Shown: positions 40,985 to 52,551 of the stretch, one piece after another
Numbering within the stretch: the stretch's first letter is position 1
How the letters are laid out: every line of letters starts with the position of its first letter
Assembly (NCBI RefSeq): GCF_036417845.1
Contig: NC_089981.1
Coordinates: 27,580,553-27,644,552 of the forward strand
Direction of reading: 5' to 3'
DNA: 64,000 nt
Source: Apteryx mantelli
Lineage: Eukaryota > Chordata > Aves > Apterygiformes > Apterygidae
The notes under the pieces: generated by a model
Told to the model about the DNA's origin: nothing
Databases searched by the model: none
The model's input: the letters and a program-made list of their open reading frames with translations, nothing else
Program-made: the position numbers and the translations under genes

Positions 40985-43425
40985 AAACACACTGTACAAC
41001 ATGCTATCATCTTGGAGGTCACAGATGATGGAATTGATCTTTTGGAAGAAAAGAATATTTTTTCTCATGTTGGGCCATGCGGATCCTTCAGTCCTGATTC
41101 ACTCTAAAGGCAAACATTAATCAGTTTGTTGACATCAGGTGGAAAGGTGACTAGAAAATTAGAAACAAACTTGTGACACATGTCAACATCTGCAAGCATA
41201 TTCTTGATTCAGTAATGGTTTACTAAGGTTTGCTAGCTCAGTGCTTAAACCAGAACAAATGCAGTAGCAGACATTTGCCTGCAAGGACTTAGCAACGGCC
41301 CTGATAGTAAGCAGCTTCCATTTATACTTCTAATATTTCAGCGTGGCTTCACTTAGGTTGGCCTGAACCACTTATAAATAGATATAGTCCTCACTAATCA
41401 GTGTGTTACCCATGACACTGCTATGTCTCAGACTCTGCCTTGCAATGAAGGTTCCTCTTCTACTGTTATCCTGTGGTCCAAACCTGGTAGCTCTCTGGCC
41501 AAGCGAAAAAAAACCAAAATACAAACGTTGACAAAGTCTTTCTGCAGCTATTGAAATGCTGTTGGGTCTACTCAGCCTGTTTTTCCTTATAGTCATAGAC
41601 ATGGAAAAAAAGGAGTAAAGAAATGATTATTCCAGTCCAGCAAAAGTACATCCAAGAGATTTTGTGTCTTTGGCCTATTTTCAAGCGATGACATCTGTGA
41701 AACAGCACATTAATGGATACTGGTTTTAAGATCCACCTATATTGCTCTTGTGGTATTCAGTTATAAAAGCCTCACTAGATCATCTCAAACAAGTAAGTGC
41801 AAAATTCCCAAACACACCATTTCCAAAGTTCTCTTGACCTCTGAGAGTTGAAAAGAGTGGATTTTTCTACAACCATAACACATCTTTTTATGACTTTGAG
41901 GAGGATTATCTTCACACAATTTTTCAGTTTTTTCCTTCATTAAGCTGTTTAATCAGACCTGTGTTTGAATATTTTTTTTATACAGGAATACATTTCCAGA
42001 GAAAAACTCCTTCTTCAAGTCTTTATAGTTTCAGTTTTGTACCTGTTTAGCATCCTATTTTTTTGTCTTTTATTCATCTAATACTGTCTTCAGGGCTAAA
42101 CATTCTGAGTTGAAAGGAGAAATATTTATTAAGACAACAGTAATTATCATGAGACCTTTAACACAAGTGAAGCCAAAGCAAACACCTTTGCAGATGGAGA
42201 CAGGATAACAAAAATACAAGATAAATCTAAAACAAAGGAGGAAATATAAGAGGAATTTTTCTCCTTAAAGCTTAGATTTTTACTTTTTGGGAAGACAGGT
42301 GCTGGGCTTGTTTTTTCTTTTTTCTTTTCCCTGTGAGCAGTAGCTATCTTGACATTTGTAATGTTTTTTATTAGCTTAATGGTATTTCATGTATCCTCTG
42401 AGATAGCGTACTTTGGAGACTCTTCTGAACTAGTGTCCTGTGACCTGCCTTGTTTCTCCCTCTCTTTAAATACAAGAGACTTTTCTCTAATAAGAATGTA
42501 TAACCCATTATAGTATTCCAAGATTGATGAGTTGGTCCAGGTTTTCCTCCTTCTACACCACTGGCAAATAGGATGAGTGCATACAAAAGAAAATAGTATC
42601 TCAGTAATTTCAGAGTGAGACTGATGTTGCAGAATTTTCTCTTTTAATGGGAACTGTATTTGATACATAAACAGCATGTGAAATCCCAGCTGAACAAGTG
42701 CCTTCCTTTTGTCTACAGACAAAAGTCTGGGATTCACCTCTCACGAGCAGAGTTAGATGTCGAGATGTTTAGACATCTCCTCTAAACAAATCATCAGAAA
42801 CTTTTCCACAGCCATTGGAAAAAACAGGCACCTCCACAGCCTTATGCATACTCTCTTATCTGGGGCAGTCATGCTCAAAGAGAAAGAACTTCCAGCTTCT
42901 CTCTGTGGTCTACAGAAGCACCTAAGGGACCGGACTAAACTATACTTACAGAATTAAACTTCAAAAGAGACCAGAACCCCCCTAGAGTAAAAGCGCATGT
43001 AAGTAGATTTCTTCTACTCCAAACTCTGAAACACTTACAAGTCTACCTCGTTCCACAAAGTCAGTGTCCTTTTAAGGATAAGACACTCATGTAAATGATC
43101 AGCTGTGCTTCAAGGTATCTAGTCACTTCCCGCTGTATCTACCTATAAAGATAGGTTGAACTTCTGAAATCTCTAATCTGTAGTAATTAGTACTGTCAAT
43201 AATAGCATGGCCTTTTTAATAATTAAGCAGTACAAAAGTAAAGAGCCATGTCAAAGAACATCGCATTTTGTTCTGAAAGTGAAAATAAACGTGTGAACAA
43301 GCACACTGGTAGGTGTACAAAGCACCCTCCTTAAATGCCCATGTTTATCACAGAATTTTACAAGTCACAGAATCACAGAATCGCTGAGGTTGGAAGGGAC
43401 CTCTGGAGATCATCTAGTCCAACCC

Positions 43426-43441
43426 CCCTGCTCAAGCAGGG
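43426..43441 (-). repeat. CR1 3' hairpin, long copy
   Basis: A 6-bp perfect stem (CCCTGC/GCAGGG) with a 4-base loop near the CR1 3' end, identical in both copies here. In CR1-type elements this region is the likely template-recognition structure for reverse transcription. Confidence 0.6.
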
Positions 43442-43445
43442 TCAC

Positions 43446-45710
43446 CTAGAGCACATTGCACAGGATTGCATCCAGGCAGCTTTTGAATATCTCCAGAGAA
43501 GGAGACTCCACAACCTCTCTGGGCAACCTGGTCCAGTGCTCTGTCACCCTCACAGTGAAAAAGTATCTCCTCATGTTCAGATGGAATTGTCTGTGTTTCA
43601 GTTTGTGCCCGTTGCCTCGCGTCCTGTCGCTCGGCACCACTGAAAAGAGTCTGGTCCCATCCTCTCAACACCCTCCCTTCAGATACTTGTACATGTTGAT
43701 AAGATCTCCTCTCAGCCTTCTCTTCTCCAGGCTAAACAGGCCCAGCTCTCTCAGTCTTTCCTCATAAGAGAGATGTTCCAGTCCTCTCATCATCTTTGCA
43801 GCCCTTCGCTGGACTTGCTCCAGTAGTGCCACATCCCTCTTGTACTGGGGAGCCCAGAACTGGACGCAGTACTCCAGATGTGGCCTCACCAGGGCTGAGG
43901 AGAGGGGGAGAATCACCTCCCTCGACCTGCTGGCAACACTCTTCCTCATGCACCCCAGGATACCATTGGCCTTCTTGGCCACAAGGCCACATTGCTGCCT
44001 CATGCTTAACTTGGTGTCCACCAGCACTCCCAGGTCCTTCTCTGCAGAGCTGCTTTCCAGCAGGTCAACCCCCAACCTGTACTGCTGCATGGGGTTATTC
44101 CTCCCCAGGTGCAGGACCCTGCACTTGCCTTTGTTGAACTTCAGGAGGTTCCTCTCCGCCCACCTCTCCAGCCTGTCCAGGTCTCTCTGAATGGCAGCAC
44201 AGCCCTCTGGCGTATCAGCCGCTCCTCCCAGTTTTGTATCGTCAGCAAACTTGCTGAGGGTGCACTCTGTCCCTTCATCCAGGTCATTGATGAAGAAGTT
44301 GAACAAGACTGGTCCCAGGACTGACCCCTGGGGGACACCGCTAGCTACAGGCCTCCAACTAGACTCTGTGCCACTGATCACAACTCTCTGAGCTCTGCCA
44401 TTCAGCCAGTTCTCAATCCACCTCACTGTCCACTCATCTAACCCACACTTCCTGAGCTTGTCTATGAGGATGCTATGGGAGACAGTGTCAAAAGCCTTGC
44501 TGAAGTCTAGGTAGACAACATCCACTGCTCTCCCCTCATCTACCCAGCCAGTCATTCCATCAGAGAAGGCTATCAGATTGGTTAGGCATGATTTCCCCTT
44601 GGTGAAGCCATGCTGACTACTCCTGATCACCTTTTCCTCCACATGCTTGGAGACAGCCTCCAGGATGAGCTGCTCCATCACCTTTCCAGGGATGCACGTG
44701 AGGCTGACTGGCCTGTAGTTCCCTGGGTCCTCCTCCTTGCCCTTTTTGAAGACTGGGGTGACATTGGCTTTCTTCCAGTCCTCAGGCACCTCTCCTGTTC
44801 TCCATGACCTTTCAAAGATGATGGAGAGTGGCTTCGCAATGACGTCCGCCAGCTCCCTCAGCACTCGTGGGTGCATCCCATCAGGGCCCATGGATTTGTG
44901 GGTGTCAAGTTTGCTTAAATGATCTCTAACCCACTCCTCCTCCACCAAGGGAAAGTCTTCCTTTCTCCAGACTTTCTCTCTTGCCTCCAGGATCTGGGGT
45001 TCCTGAGGGCTGGCCTGAGCAGTAAAGACTGAAGCAAAGAAGGCATTCAGTAACTCTGCCTTCTCTGCATCCTTCATCACCAGGGCACCCACCCCATTCA
45101 GCAAAGGGCCCACATTTTCCCTAGTCTTCCTCTTGCTACTGATGTATTTGAAGAAGCCCTTCTTGCTGTCCTTGACATCTCTCGCCAGATTTAATTCCAA
45201 ACAGGCCTTAGCCTTCCTCGTCGCATCCCTGCATACTCTGACAATGTTGCTATATTCCTCCCAAGTGGCCTGTCCCCCTTTCCACTTTCTGTATACTTCC
45301 TTCTTCTGGTTGAGTTTTGCCAGGAGCTCCTTGCTCATCCATGCAGGTCTCCTACCTCCTTTGCTTGACTTCTTACTCATAGGGATGCACCGCTCTTGAG
45401 CCTGGAGGAAGTGATGTTTGAATATTAACCAGCTCTCTTGAACGCCCCTTCCTTATAGGGCCCTAACCCATGGGATTTCTCCAAGTAGGTCCCTGAAGAG
45501 GCCAAAGTTTGCTCTCCTGAGGTCCAGGGTTGCAATCCTACTTGGTGCCCTGCTGCCTCCTCGCAGGATACTGAACTCCACGATCTCATGGTCACTGCAG
45601 CCAAGGCAGCCCCCGACCTTCACATCTTCCACCAGTCCTTCTTTGTTTGTTAGTACGAGGTCCAGCAGCACACCTCTCCTTGTTGGCTCCTCCACCACCT
45701 GTGTCAAGTC
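43446..45710 (-). pseudogene. CR1 ORF2 (endonuclease end, reverse transcriptase, C-terminal domain), broken by two stops
   Basis: One reading frame runs from about 45710 to a natural stop at 43448-43446, interrupted only by TAA at 45455-45453 and TGA at 43667-43665. The longest open part (45380-43665) is 571 codons. Counting from its first Met: N-Y-R-P-V-S-L at 221-227, G-F-T-K-G-K-S near 258, [12 protein letters not shown] at 291-302, [10 protein letters not shown] at 348-357 and the catalytic F-A-D-D at 378-381, all intact. Before the TAA the frame holds the end of the endonuclease (G-C-S-D-H-E, with the catalytic-type Asp-His). The TGA matches CGA (Arg) in the second copy at 47.6 kb, so it looks like CpG decay. 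The product would copy CR1 RNA at the target site. It cannot be full length here because the 5' half of ORF2 and all of ORF1 are missing. Confidence 0.92.
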
Positions 45711-45737
45711 ATTAATTCTTAGTTCAGTATTGCGAGG

Positions 45738-46651
45738 TTTTATTCATGTATATTATCTCTACAGTTCTATTTCTAGCAAGAATCTTGAAACCTGGGATTT
45801 AGCTCTGTTCTTCTTTACTGCAGTGCAGGCACATTGACTTACCATAGCTTCAAAGGCGGCTTCCCTAGGTGATTCAGTCCATTCCATAATTATTCTTTTG
45901 ATGCAGGTGAAAACGCACATGGCTGTTCCTGGATCTTTTTAGGTGCATCTTCTTGATTTATTGTAAACTTTGCCTTACCTAATGAGCATACATAATGGAT
46001 ATATCTTGCTAGATACATCCTTGTAGAACTTCTCAAAATGAAGATTTTTACATGATGTGGTTAAAAAAATTCAGACTTGGAGTCAGCTGTTCTGTACACC
46101 AAAATTAGTAAGTTACTTTGATGGAAAATTAAGTAAAACATATGTATATTGTTACGTCAGAACCAAACACATTCTAAAGGTTATGGAAGACACTGACAAA
46201 TGTAGTTAAAAGACACTGGCAATATACAAAAAGCTTGAAGAGTAAAGTACAAGTAGTTTAGCTTTCAGTTACGCATCTGTGACACAGGCGATCGCAAGAG
46301 GAAGAAAAGGTACTGCATTAGACACACCTTCTTCTTCACTCAAGTCACTTGATCCATTTTATTTTTCTCTAAAGCAAATTAGCTGTATTACCCACTCCAC
46401 ATTTGGTTTTGCACTGTTTTTCCAAGGGTTCCCTTGGCCTCTAAACTCATTTGAATCACTGAAACAAAAAGTCACTCACTGACAGTTGGAAAAAAAAAAA
46501 GAAAAGAAAAAGAAAATCTTTGATTTGCCAGTGCTTCATCTGTATTTTCTTCTAGTGGTTTTTCCTCATTAATTTGATTCAGTGATTATTTGTCAGAGGA
46601 CTGATCAATTCATTAATGCTTAGTTACCAAGTCTACTTGTAAAAGTACCAA
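45738..46651. other. Spacer between long CR1 and solo LTR
   Basis: About 0.9 kb of AT-rich unique-looking sequence with no gene, promoter or repeat that I recognise. Confidence 0.6.
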
Positions 46652-46657
46652 TACCTG
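46652..46657 (+). repeat. Target-site duplication, left copy (TACCTG)
   Basis: Six bases identical to those immediately after the LTR (47033-47038). This is the footprint expected when a retroviral integrase makes a 6-bp staggered cut. Confidence 0.75.
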
Positions 46658-47032
46658 TGTGGAAGAATGGTTAAGTGAAAAGGGGCATGATCTCTTAGAA
46701 GTGAGCAATCCTGTCTTCACAATAGAGGGAGGATCCCTGCGGCTATGTGAATTGTCCTTGAGCATTCCTAGACCATTACAGAAGGGGAAGATAAGTAGTG
46801 GTAAACAAGTAAAGGAGGGGGCTGATAAGCCCCTCCACGTGAACAGCAACTTTGCACCAATCGTGTATTCGCTTTAGGCGCGTGAACAGAGACTGTAAAC
46901 CAATCATACAGCTACTGCTAGTGCATGCTTATTGCTTGTCTATATATACTCTGTGTAAGCTCTAATAAAGGGAGAACGACCATACTCATATTGAGATTCA
47001 TCGTTACTCCGGGTCCGTCTCCCACTCCGACA
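46658..47032 (+). mobile_element. Solo LTR of an endogenous retrovirus (375 bp), probably class II (alpha/beta-like)
   Basis: The segment begins TGTGG and ends CCGACA, with TG...CA ends, and is flanked by the direct repeat TACCTG at 46652-46657 and 47033-47038. It carries promoter-like parts in order: an E-box CACGTG (46836-46841), two CCAAT boxes (46857-46861, 46900-46904), a TATA run TATATATA (46941-46948) and AATAAA (46964-46969) about 20 bases after it. The poly(A) signal sits close to the expected start site, which implies a short R region. A short R and a 6-bp target duplication are features of class II retroviruses. No internal viral genes or second LTR are present, so it is a solo LTR left by recombination between two LTRs. 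An alternative reading, start at 46656 with a 4-bp duplication TACC (class I-like), cannot be excluded. Confidence 0.82.
46836..46969 (+). promoter_or_regulatory. Promoter and poly(A) signal elements inside the solo LTR
   Basis: E-box CACGTG, two CCAAT boxes, a TATA run and AATAAA lie in the order of a retroviral U3-R. Transcription would run left to right, toward the INSC gene, which is on the opposite strand. Whether the LTR promoter is active cannot be told from sequence. Confidence 0.5.
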
Positions 47033-47038
47033 TACCTG
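47033..47038 (+). repeat. Target-site duplication, right copy (TACCTG)
   Basis: Right-hand partner of 46652-46657, directly after the terminal CA of the LTR. The perfect match suggests an insertion that is not very old. Confidence 0.75.
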
Positions 47039-47365
47039 GAGGTAGACTATTATACATTTGTTTTCTCTTGTAAGTTTTCTGGAGAACATGCTGGTTCTTC
47101 CTCCTGTTGTGGGAACAATAAACACATTCCTTTTGTTCTAAGTGATCCAGAGTACACTTACTTAACAAGCTATTTTTGTTACTTAGTCTCTCAGAAAAAT
47201 CTTATCAATGTTATAATTAGCAGGACCAGGCCTTTAAACTTAACTCTCCTCCCTGATAACCAGCAAATATAGAAATAATGCAATATAAAAAGTAAATCAC
47301 AGAATCACAGAATCACAGAATCGCTGAGGTTGGAAGGGACCTCTGGAGATCATCTAGTCCAACCC

Positions 47366-47381
47366 CCCTGCTCAAGCAGGG
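47366..47381 (-). repeat. CR1 3' hairpin, short copy
   Basis: Same stem-loop as at 43426-43441 with no change, consistent with constraint on the source element and recent insertion. Confidence 0.6.
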
Positions 47382-47385
47382 TCAC

Positions 47386-47826
47386 CTAGAGCACATTGCA
47401 CAGGATTGCATCCAGGCAGCTTTTGAATATCTCCAGAGAAGGAGACTCCACAACCTCTCTGGGCAACCTGGTCCAGTGCTCTGTCACCTTCACAGTGAAA
47501 AAGTTTTTCCTCATGTTCAGATGGAAGCATCTGTGTTTCAGTTTGTGCCCGTTGCCTCGCGTCCTGTCGCTCGGCACCACTGAAAAGAGTCTGGTCCCAT
47601 CCTCTCGACACCCTCCCTTCAGATACTTGTACACATTGATAAGATCTCCTCTCAGCCTTCTCTTCTCCAGGCTAAACAGGCCCAGCTCTCTCAGTCTTTC
47701 CTCATAAGAGAGATGTTCCAGTCCCCTCATCATCTTTGCAGCCCTTCGCTGGACTTGCTCCAGTAGTGCCACATCCCTCTTGTACTGGGGAGCCCAGAAC
47801 TGGACACAGTACTCCAAATGTGGCCT
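47386..47826 (-). pseudogene. CR1 ORF2 C-terminal fragment (open, no stops)
   Basis: The frame enters from the truncation point ([13 protein letters not shown]) and stays open to the natural stop at 47388-47386, about 146 codons. It holds the region after the reverse transcriptase: [38 protein letters not shown] and the end D-A-I-L-C-N-V-L. It keeps Arg (CGA) where the longer copy has TGA. It has no catalytic motif and is not a gene. Confidence 0.9.
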
Positions 47827-48708
47827 CTAAAACCTCTAAACAGAATTCCAAGCAGCAGAAGTTTGTCACATTTAGCACCAGCTATATGAAAGAGAAACTC
47901 GGACCAAAGAGCAAGCTAGAAAGTAGAGATAAGGATTTCTGCAAAACATACAAGATTTAAAAATATATGACCTTGTGTTTTACTCGTTCCTGGCTCTTTA
48001 GCCTGTCAAGGACTAAAACTATTCTCCCACCCCACCACCAGCTAAGCACATCCAACTCAGATGAACAAAACCACTCTAGAACTATCTTTTAATGCTCAAA
48101 GAGATACTGTAGTTTTGTACTCAATGACATCCTCCCTGCCTCCTTTAAAAATGAGAATACTAGTGCGTATCTTACATTGGCTACAGTGTCACTTTAAATA
48201 CATTAAACAGCATAAATTAAGACTGAAAACAAAAGATTATTCACAGTACCAAAGGCAATATTATTTTGACTGCTCCTTACTGCTATTTAAAAGGACATAG
48301 TTTAAAAGCCTGATATTCAAAACACCTATTTGGAACAAGTCACATCAGATACCAGAATTGGTCTTGTCATACTAAGACGATCAAATCCTGTCTTTCAGAC
48401 ACTAAAAGAGAACCTTCAAAATAGGTAAGACAGTCATTTTACCCAGACATATTTGTAGAGAAAACTATTATTTTAAACAGAACAGGTCATACAAACAACA
48501 TTCCACATAAATTATTCACATACTAACCACACAATAAACTGAGACAAAAAATTTTATTCTATGAATAAAATGTCTGGGCCAAAATATTTGTAAACAGTTC
48601 AAACTAAAGCTTAAATCTGAACACGCTGTCCAAAGTCATTAGAGCTAAATCAAAGTTACAAAGGATCCTGCAGTTCACTGCATGTTTGTCTAACATTCCC
48701 CCTCCCCC

Positions 48709-48737
48709 AAAAACAAACAAAAACAAAAAACAAAAAA
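48709..48737 (+). repeat. CAAA/CAAAAA microsatellite
   Basis: Short A-rich tract with regular C, similar to those at 31.0, 37.5 and 57.9 kb. Confidence 0.75.
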
Positions 48738-49660
48738 CCCACAATCTAGGATTTTTAGAACAATTTAAATGAAATTATTACATTTCTGGCAAACATAATA
48801 CTCAGTTTCCCAAATGACTAAGCTAGCATCTGTCTAGCTTACACACAGTCTGTACAGATCAGTAAGTCCACATGTATAGACTCATACGTATATACATTAC
48901 ACACACTCTCTACCTTACTCTAACTATGTGGACATACAGAGTCCTAATTTTGATCCACCAAATTACCCATTTTAGTGAAAATACTTGGACATAAAATATT
49001 TTGTTTCATACCAGATAGAAATTATATATTTTTGCTCTGTCTTAATCTGTTGCTTTTTTGGTTTAAAAACCAGTCAGTTTCAAACCAAACATTCTTGATC
49101 CAAAATTCACTCAGAAGAGATGAGAAAATAACACTTCAATACTTTCTAACAACTTTTTAATTCTAAATGAGTCAGGAGGGAAGAGGAATATTTATTTTCT
49201 CATAAGCATTAACATATGCAAAAATAAAGTACATAACTTTGGGTGAAAAATTCAGACCTAGCATAAATGGTTTCAGTGACACTTAAGTGATAGCAGGTCT
49301 GAACTGCCTCTTTTGATATATATTTTTTCCACTACAAATATGAGTTCCATCTAAATTTATTTTGTTTCTATAATGTAAACAACCATATTTATAATATGAA
49401 CACACGTAAACAGACTGTATGGGCCCAGACTTATGACTACATATATACAGATTGAGAATATCTGTAGTAAAATCAGTTAATCTGGATTTATATAACTGCA
49501 TCGGACAGAAAATTAGACTCATTCATTGCACTGGTCTGCTCACTGCTTGACCTGTTAGAAATGGCTTAAAAATGTTATGGGTCATAATGTTTTTTTTTTA
49601 ATAGCTGCTTTAATTCACTTCACACGTGACTATTGCCTTGCATGATGCATTATAATACTG

Positions 49661-49690
49661 AAAAAAAAGCTTTTTTTTTTTTTTTTTTTT
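49661..49690. repeat. A8-GC-T20 palindromic A/T tract
   Basis: Eight A, GC, then twenty T. The first 18 bases are a perfect palindrome and include an AGCTT (HindIII-type) centre. Such tracts are slippage-prone and the T count may be unreliable. Confidence 0.8.
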
Positions 49691-50659
49691 ACCTGTAGCA
49701 GCTTATCTTGGTAAGAATTTTACAAAACATACTGTTATAAAACATATATGATTATTTCTTTTCATTGATTTCAAATTCTACTTTCAGGGGAGCAAGGATT
49801 TGCTGCCTAGGTAAGGACACCATTGCAGACAGTGCTACGGGTCTTACAGAAGCCATTCCACCCTGTTGCAGAGTTCATACATCTGGGCTGTTGTACTGCA
49901 AGATGAATTGGCATTAGAATCAGTATCATGCTTATGCCAAATATATTCATTTTTAGTCTTCTGTTTTTAAAGACTGTTTGACAGCACTGAGAGAAAAATC
50001 TACTGAAAAGCACAGTATTCTGATTCCCCACTGAACCCAAATTATATTTTTCTGCTTGATTTGGTTATGCTCTGAAATGATATATATTTATTTTTAATCC
50101 TGCTATCATCTCACAGTTGAGCTGCACTTCTAAGGACCCAGGAATTAATCCTGCTGCCTTGGGAGGCCTGTAATTCCCCTGGATTTACTTATCATTCTGA
50201 TCTGTGAGCAACAGTTATGCAACAATACGGTCTGATTCACTCCATGCTCCCTTTCCACAACTGAGGCGATTCCACTTGTGCCAAAATAACACATTTGTAG
50301 TCCAGTGACATTTTATCTAGTAATGTCAGTGTAAATCGATATTGGGAACCCCTGCTTTTTATATGCAACTATTTTCAGTACATGCGTAAATATTCCATTG
50401 CCTTGATCAGGAAACGATCTCTGCTCTTTTCTGCATGTACATACAACCCTCAACCTCTTTTTTTTTTCTCTCTCTCTTTTAGCAGACCAATTGTACTTAA
50501 TTTGTAGTATTTCTTTTTTATGGGATAAATTCTATCCCTGTCTACAAACGACTAGTTTCTGGTGTTAGTCACGGGTAACAGAACAAGATTCAGTACAGCA
50601 TATTCAGCAACAGAATTTGATTTGTTGTATATTATTTGGGATAATCGTATTATCAGGAT

Positions 50660-52551
50660 GACTGCAACAGGACCTTGTTGAATTCACTATAATTTATTTC
50701 TAGATGAAATATTTTATATCAAGAATGTTTATTTCACTATTTAAGGCATGCAGAGTTCATACGTGCATTTCTGCTTAGTGAGGAAAGTGTTCAAGTCAGT
50801 CACTTGTACAATAATTTGAAATCTGTACAGTGCAATACATCTTAATCTCACGCTTTTAAGGAACTGCCTCAAAGTATGCAAACAAAGCAGAATTCATCTC
50901 TGCTTTTACTAGAAAATCACATCTGTAAAATATCTGAGTCTATGCTTGTCTTTGAGTAGTTGCTTATGACACAGGTTGTATGTTTTCTCATGTTTTTAAA
51001 ACTTCATTCAAGATACAGTTCATAGTTAAATGAAGAGATTACAAGGAAGACACATTAAAGCAAAAGCTTCTTAACCCATATACTCAAGGGAAGAAAAAAG
51101 TAGCCACTATTTATCACTGCTTGATGCAGGCCAAATTTCTCAGACAGAACAAAATGTGGAAGGCAATCACATCTTAGCAATTATCTGGTGCCTTTCATCT
51201 AACCCCCACATGATACTAAATAAACATTAACGGATTAAGCTGCTTAATATACCTACAAAGTAACTACAGTCAAGAAGAATCCTACTTACTTTTTTGGCAG
51301 ATGTCCTGGTACTGTAAAGTTGCCTGATCATAAAGTGATCCAGAGAAATAGTTGCAAACCATCAAGAAACAAATTACAAAGCCTTTCACACTCTACAGTG
51401 TCTTTTGTGAGAAGTCAGGTAGAAAAACACTCTCCAGATATTGCTGGGTGATCAATTTTAAATGTATATGGTTTCTTGATGAAAAAAAAAAAGCCAAATT
51501 TTAAGAGAAATATTTATGAAAAAATAGACCTATTTTTACGTAAAATCTTTTGTCAACTACAAGAGCTCTTGAAAATCTTATTTCACATTTTTAGAAATAC
51601 AAAACTAGTTAGAAAAACAGAAAATTGGAAATTTAAGTTATAAACAATTTATCTGTTCTGATTATTTAACATATGCATGCACAATTTTTCACAGAAGTAG
51701 TACTTTGAATATTAAAAATAGGCCTGGACATAATCACTTCCAGTTATTTTAAGGCTTGGAAAGGAGGGAAGAATTATCAGTGAGTGAGAATTTTAAGTCT
51801 TATGTCAATACCGTCACACTGATGATGTATGTTTGATTTCATGAAGATTTTTCTAGAAGTCTCTTAATTTGTTGAGGAAATTTGAGTCACATGCATATAA
51901 AAGAGTTGTCTACAATTATGTATCCTCTAATGGATCACTGTATACAGTTTAAGAATGTCCTCTAACATCATTAAAAGCCAGTATTTGAAAATTTCCTAAA
52001 AATTACCTTAGCTAATCACAGTTAGGCATTTCCATAATTCTATTAAAACGTAACAGCAACAGTTAAGAAGCGGACTCAGACTGTAACATCCCTTCATTTT
52101 AAAGTATTCTCTTGAAACTTTAAGAATCATATTTTTCCCTAATGAAATGAACGCATAAGATTAATACATTTCTTCCAAGGAATGCAAAATGCTCTAATCA
52201 AAGTAAAACATCATCAACAAAACATTATTATAAAAATTTAAAATCAGAGCACCAAATTCTTGGCTTCGTTACTTTGATTCAACTCTGTTAAACAAGAAGA
52301 CAACTTTATGTTAGACTGCACCAATATGGTCTGTTGACATGTCTTCAGGTATGGCAGGAAAACAAGATATTACCTTTGTAAACCACTGAAACAAGTTTGC
52401 TTATCCTGTTTCTTTGCTACTACAAACCGCATGTTTATGGTTTTAAAATAAATAAGTCATAAATAATAGGCCTAAAACTACATAAAATTGTATACATGTT
52501 ATCTTGATTGTTTTTCAGAGGCTAGCTTGCTTTGAGGTTTTTGGCTCACAT
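50660..52551 (-). other. INSC: Probable INSC 3' untranslated region
   Basis: Left of the INSC stop codon the minus strand has no coding signal and no strong splice site that I can see. Reading downstream, the first AATAAA hexamers I find on the minus strand are a pair at 50733-50728 and 50698-50693. Cleavage 15-30 bases later would end the transcript near 50660-50680, for a 3' UTR of about 1.9 kb. A further AATAAA lies at 50092-50087, so a longer form is possible. The boundary is inferred from hexamers only. Confidence 0.35.

Larger units (their letters stand above)
23886..43364. other. Intergenic, no gene seen (19.5 kb)
   Basis: I read both strands for exons, repeats and hairpins. The largest open frames (132 codons at 35007-35405 plus, 119 codons at 32197-32556 minus) are low-complexity or featureless and lack conserved-looking motifs. 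Only the simple repeats and candidate regulatory blocks listed here stand out. No young transposon lies in this stretch. Confidence 0.5.
43365..45737 (-). mobile_element. CR1 LINE retrotransposon, long 5'-truncated copy
   Basis: A minus-strand CR1 element. Its 3' end, at the left, has two copies of the 8-bp tail unit (plus-strand TCACAGAA) at 43365-43380, then the conserved segment beginning TCGCTGAGGTTGGAAGGG. A perfect hairpin CCCTGC-TCAA-GCAGGG lies at 43426-43441, the structure in CR1 3' ends thought to be recognised by the element's own reverse transcriptase. Upstream lie the ORF2 C-terminal domain, reverse transcriptase, and only the last part of the endonuclease (S-D-H motif), after which similarity fades between about 45710 and 45737. 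That is the usual 5' truncation from incomplete target-primed reverse transcription. A stray TCACAGAAT at 43348-43356 may be a displaced tail unit or chance. No long target-site duplication is visible, as is usual for CR1. Confidence 0.95.
47297..47827 (-). mobile_element. CR1 LINE retrotransposon, short 3' fragment
   Basis: A second minus-strand CR1 insertion, about 530 bp. The 3' end has three copies of the 8-bp tail unit (47297-47320), the same conserved 3' segment and the same CCCTGC-TCAA-GCAGGG hairpin at 47366-47381. Homology to the longer copy stops at about 47827, where GTGGCCTC runs into unrelated sequence, so this is a heavily 5'-truncated insertion. Over the shared stretch I count only about a dozen differences from the first copy, so both belong to the same or closely related young subfamilies. 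Three tail units here versus two there, and different truncation points, show that they are independent insertions and not a local duplication. Confidence 0.95.
47828..50659. other. Intergenic sequence between short CR1 and the presumed INSC 3' end
   Basis: AT-rich, with two simple repeats listed separately. A late AATAAA for INSC at 50092-50087 is possible. No exon recognised. Confidence 0.55.

Noticed and set aside
43432..43992. Many plus-strand and off-frame minus-strand open frames over the CR1 copies
   Set aside because: Shadows of the CR1 ORF2 frame; the same shadows recur over the second CR1 copy.
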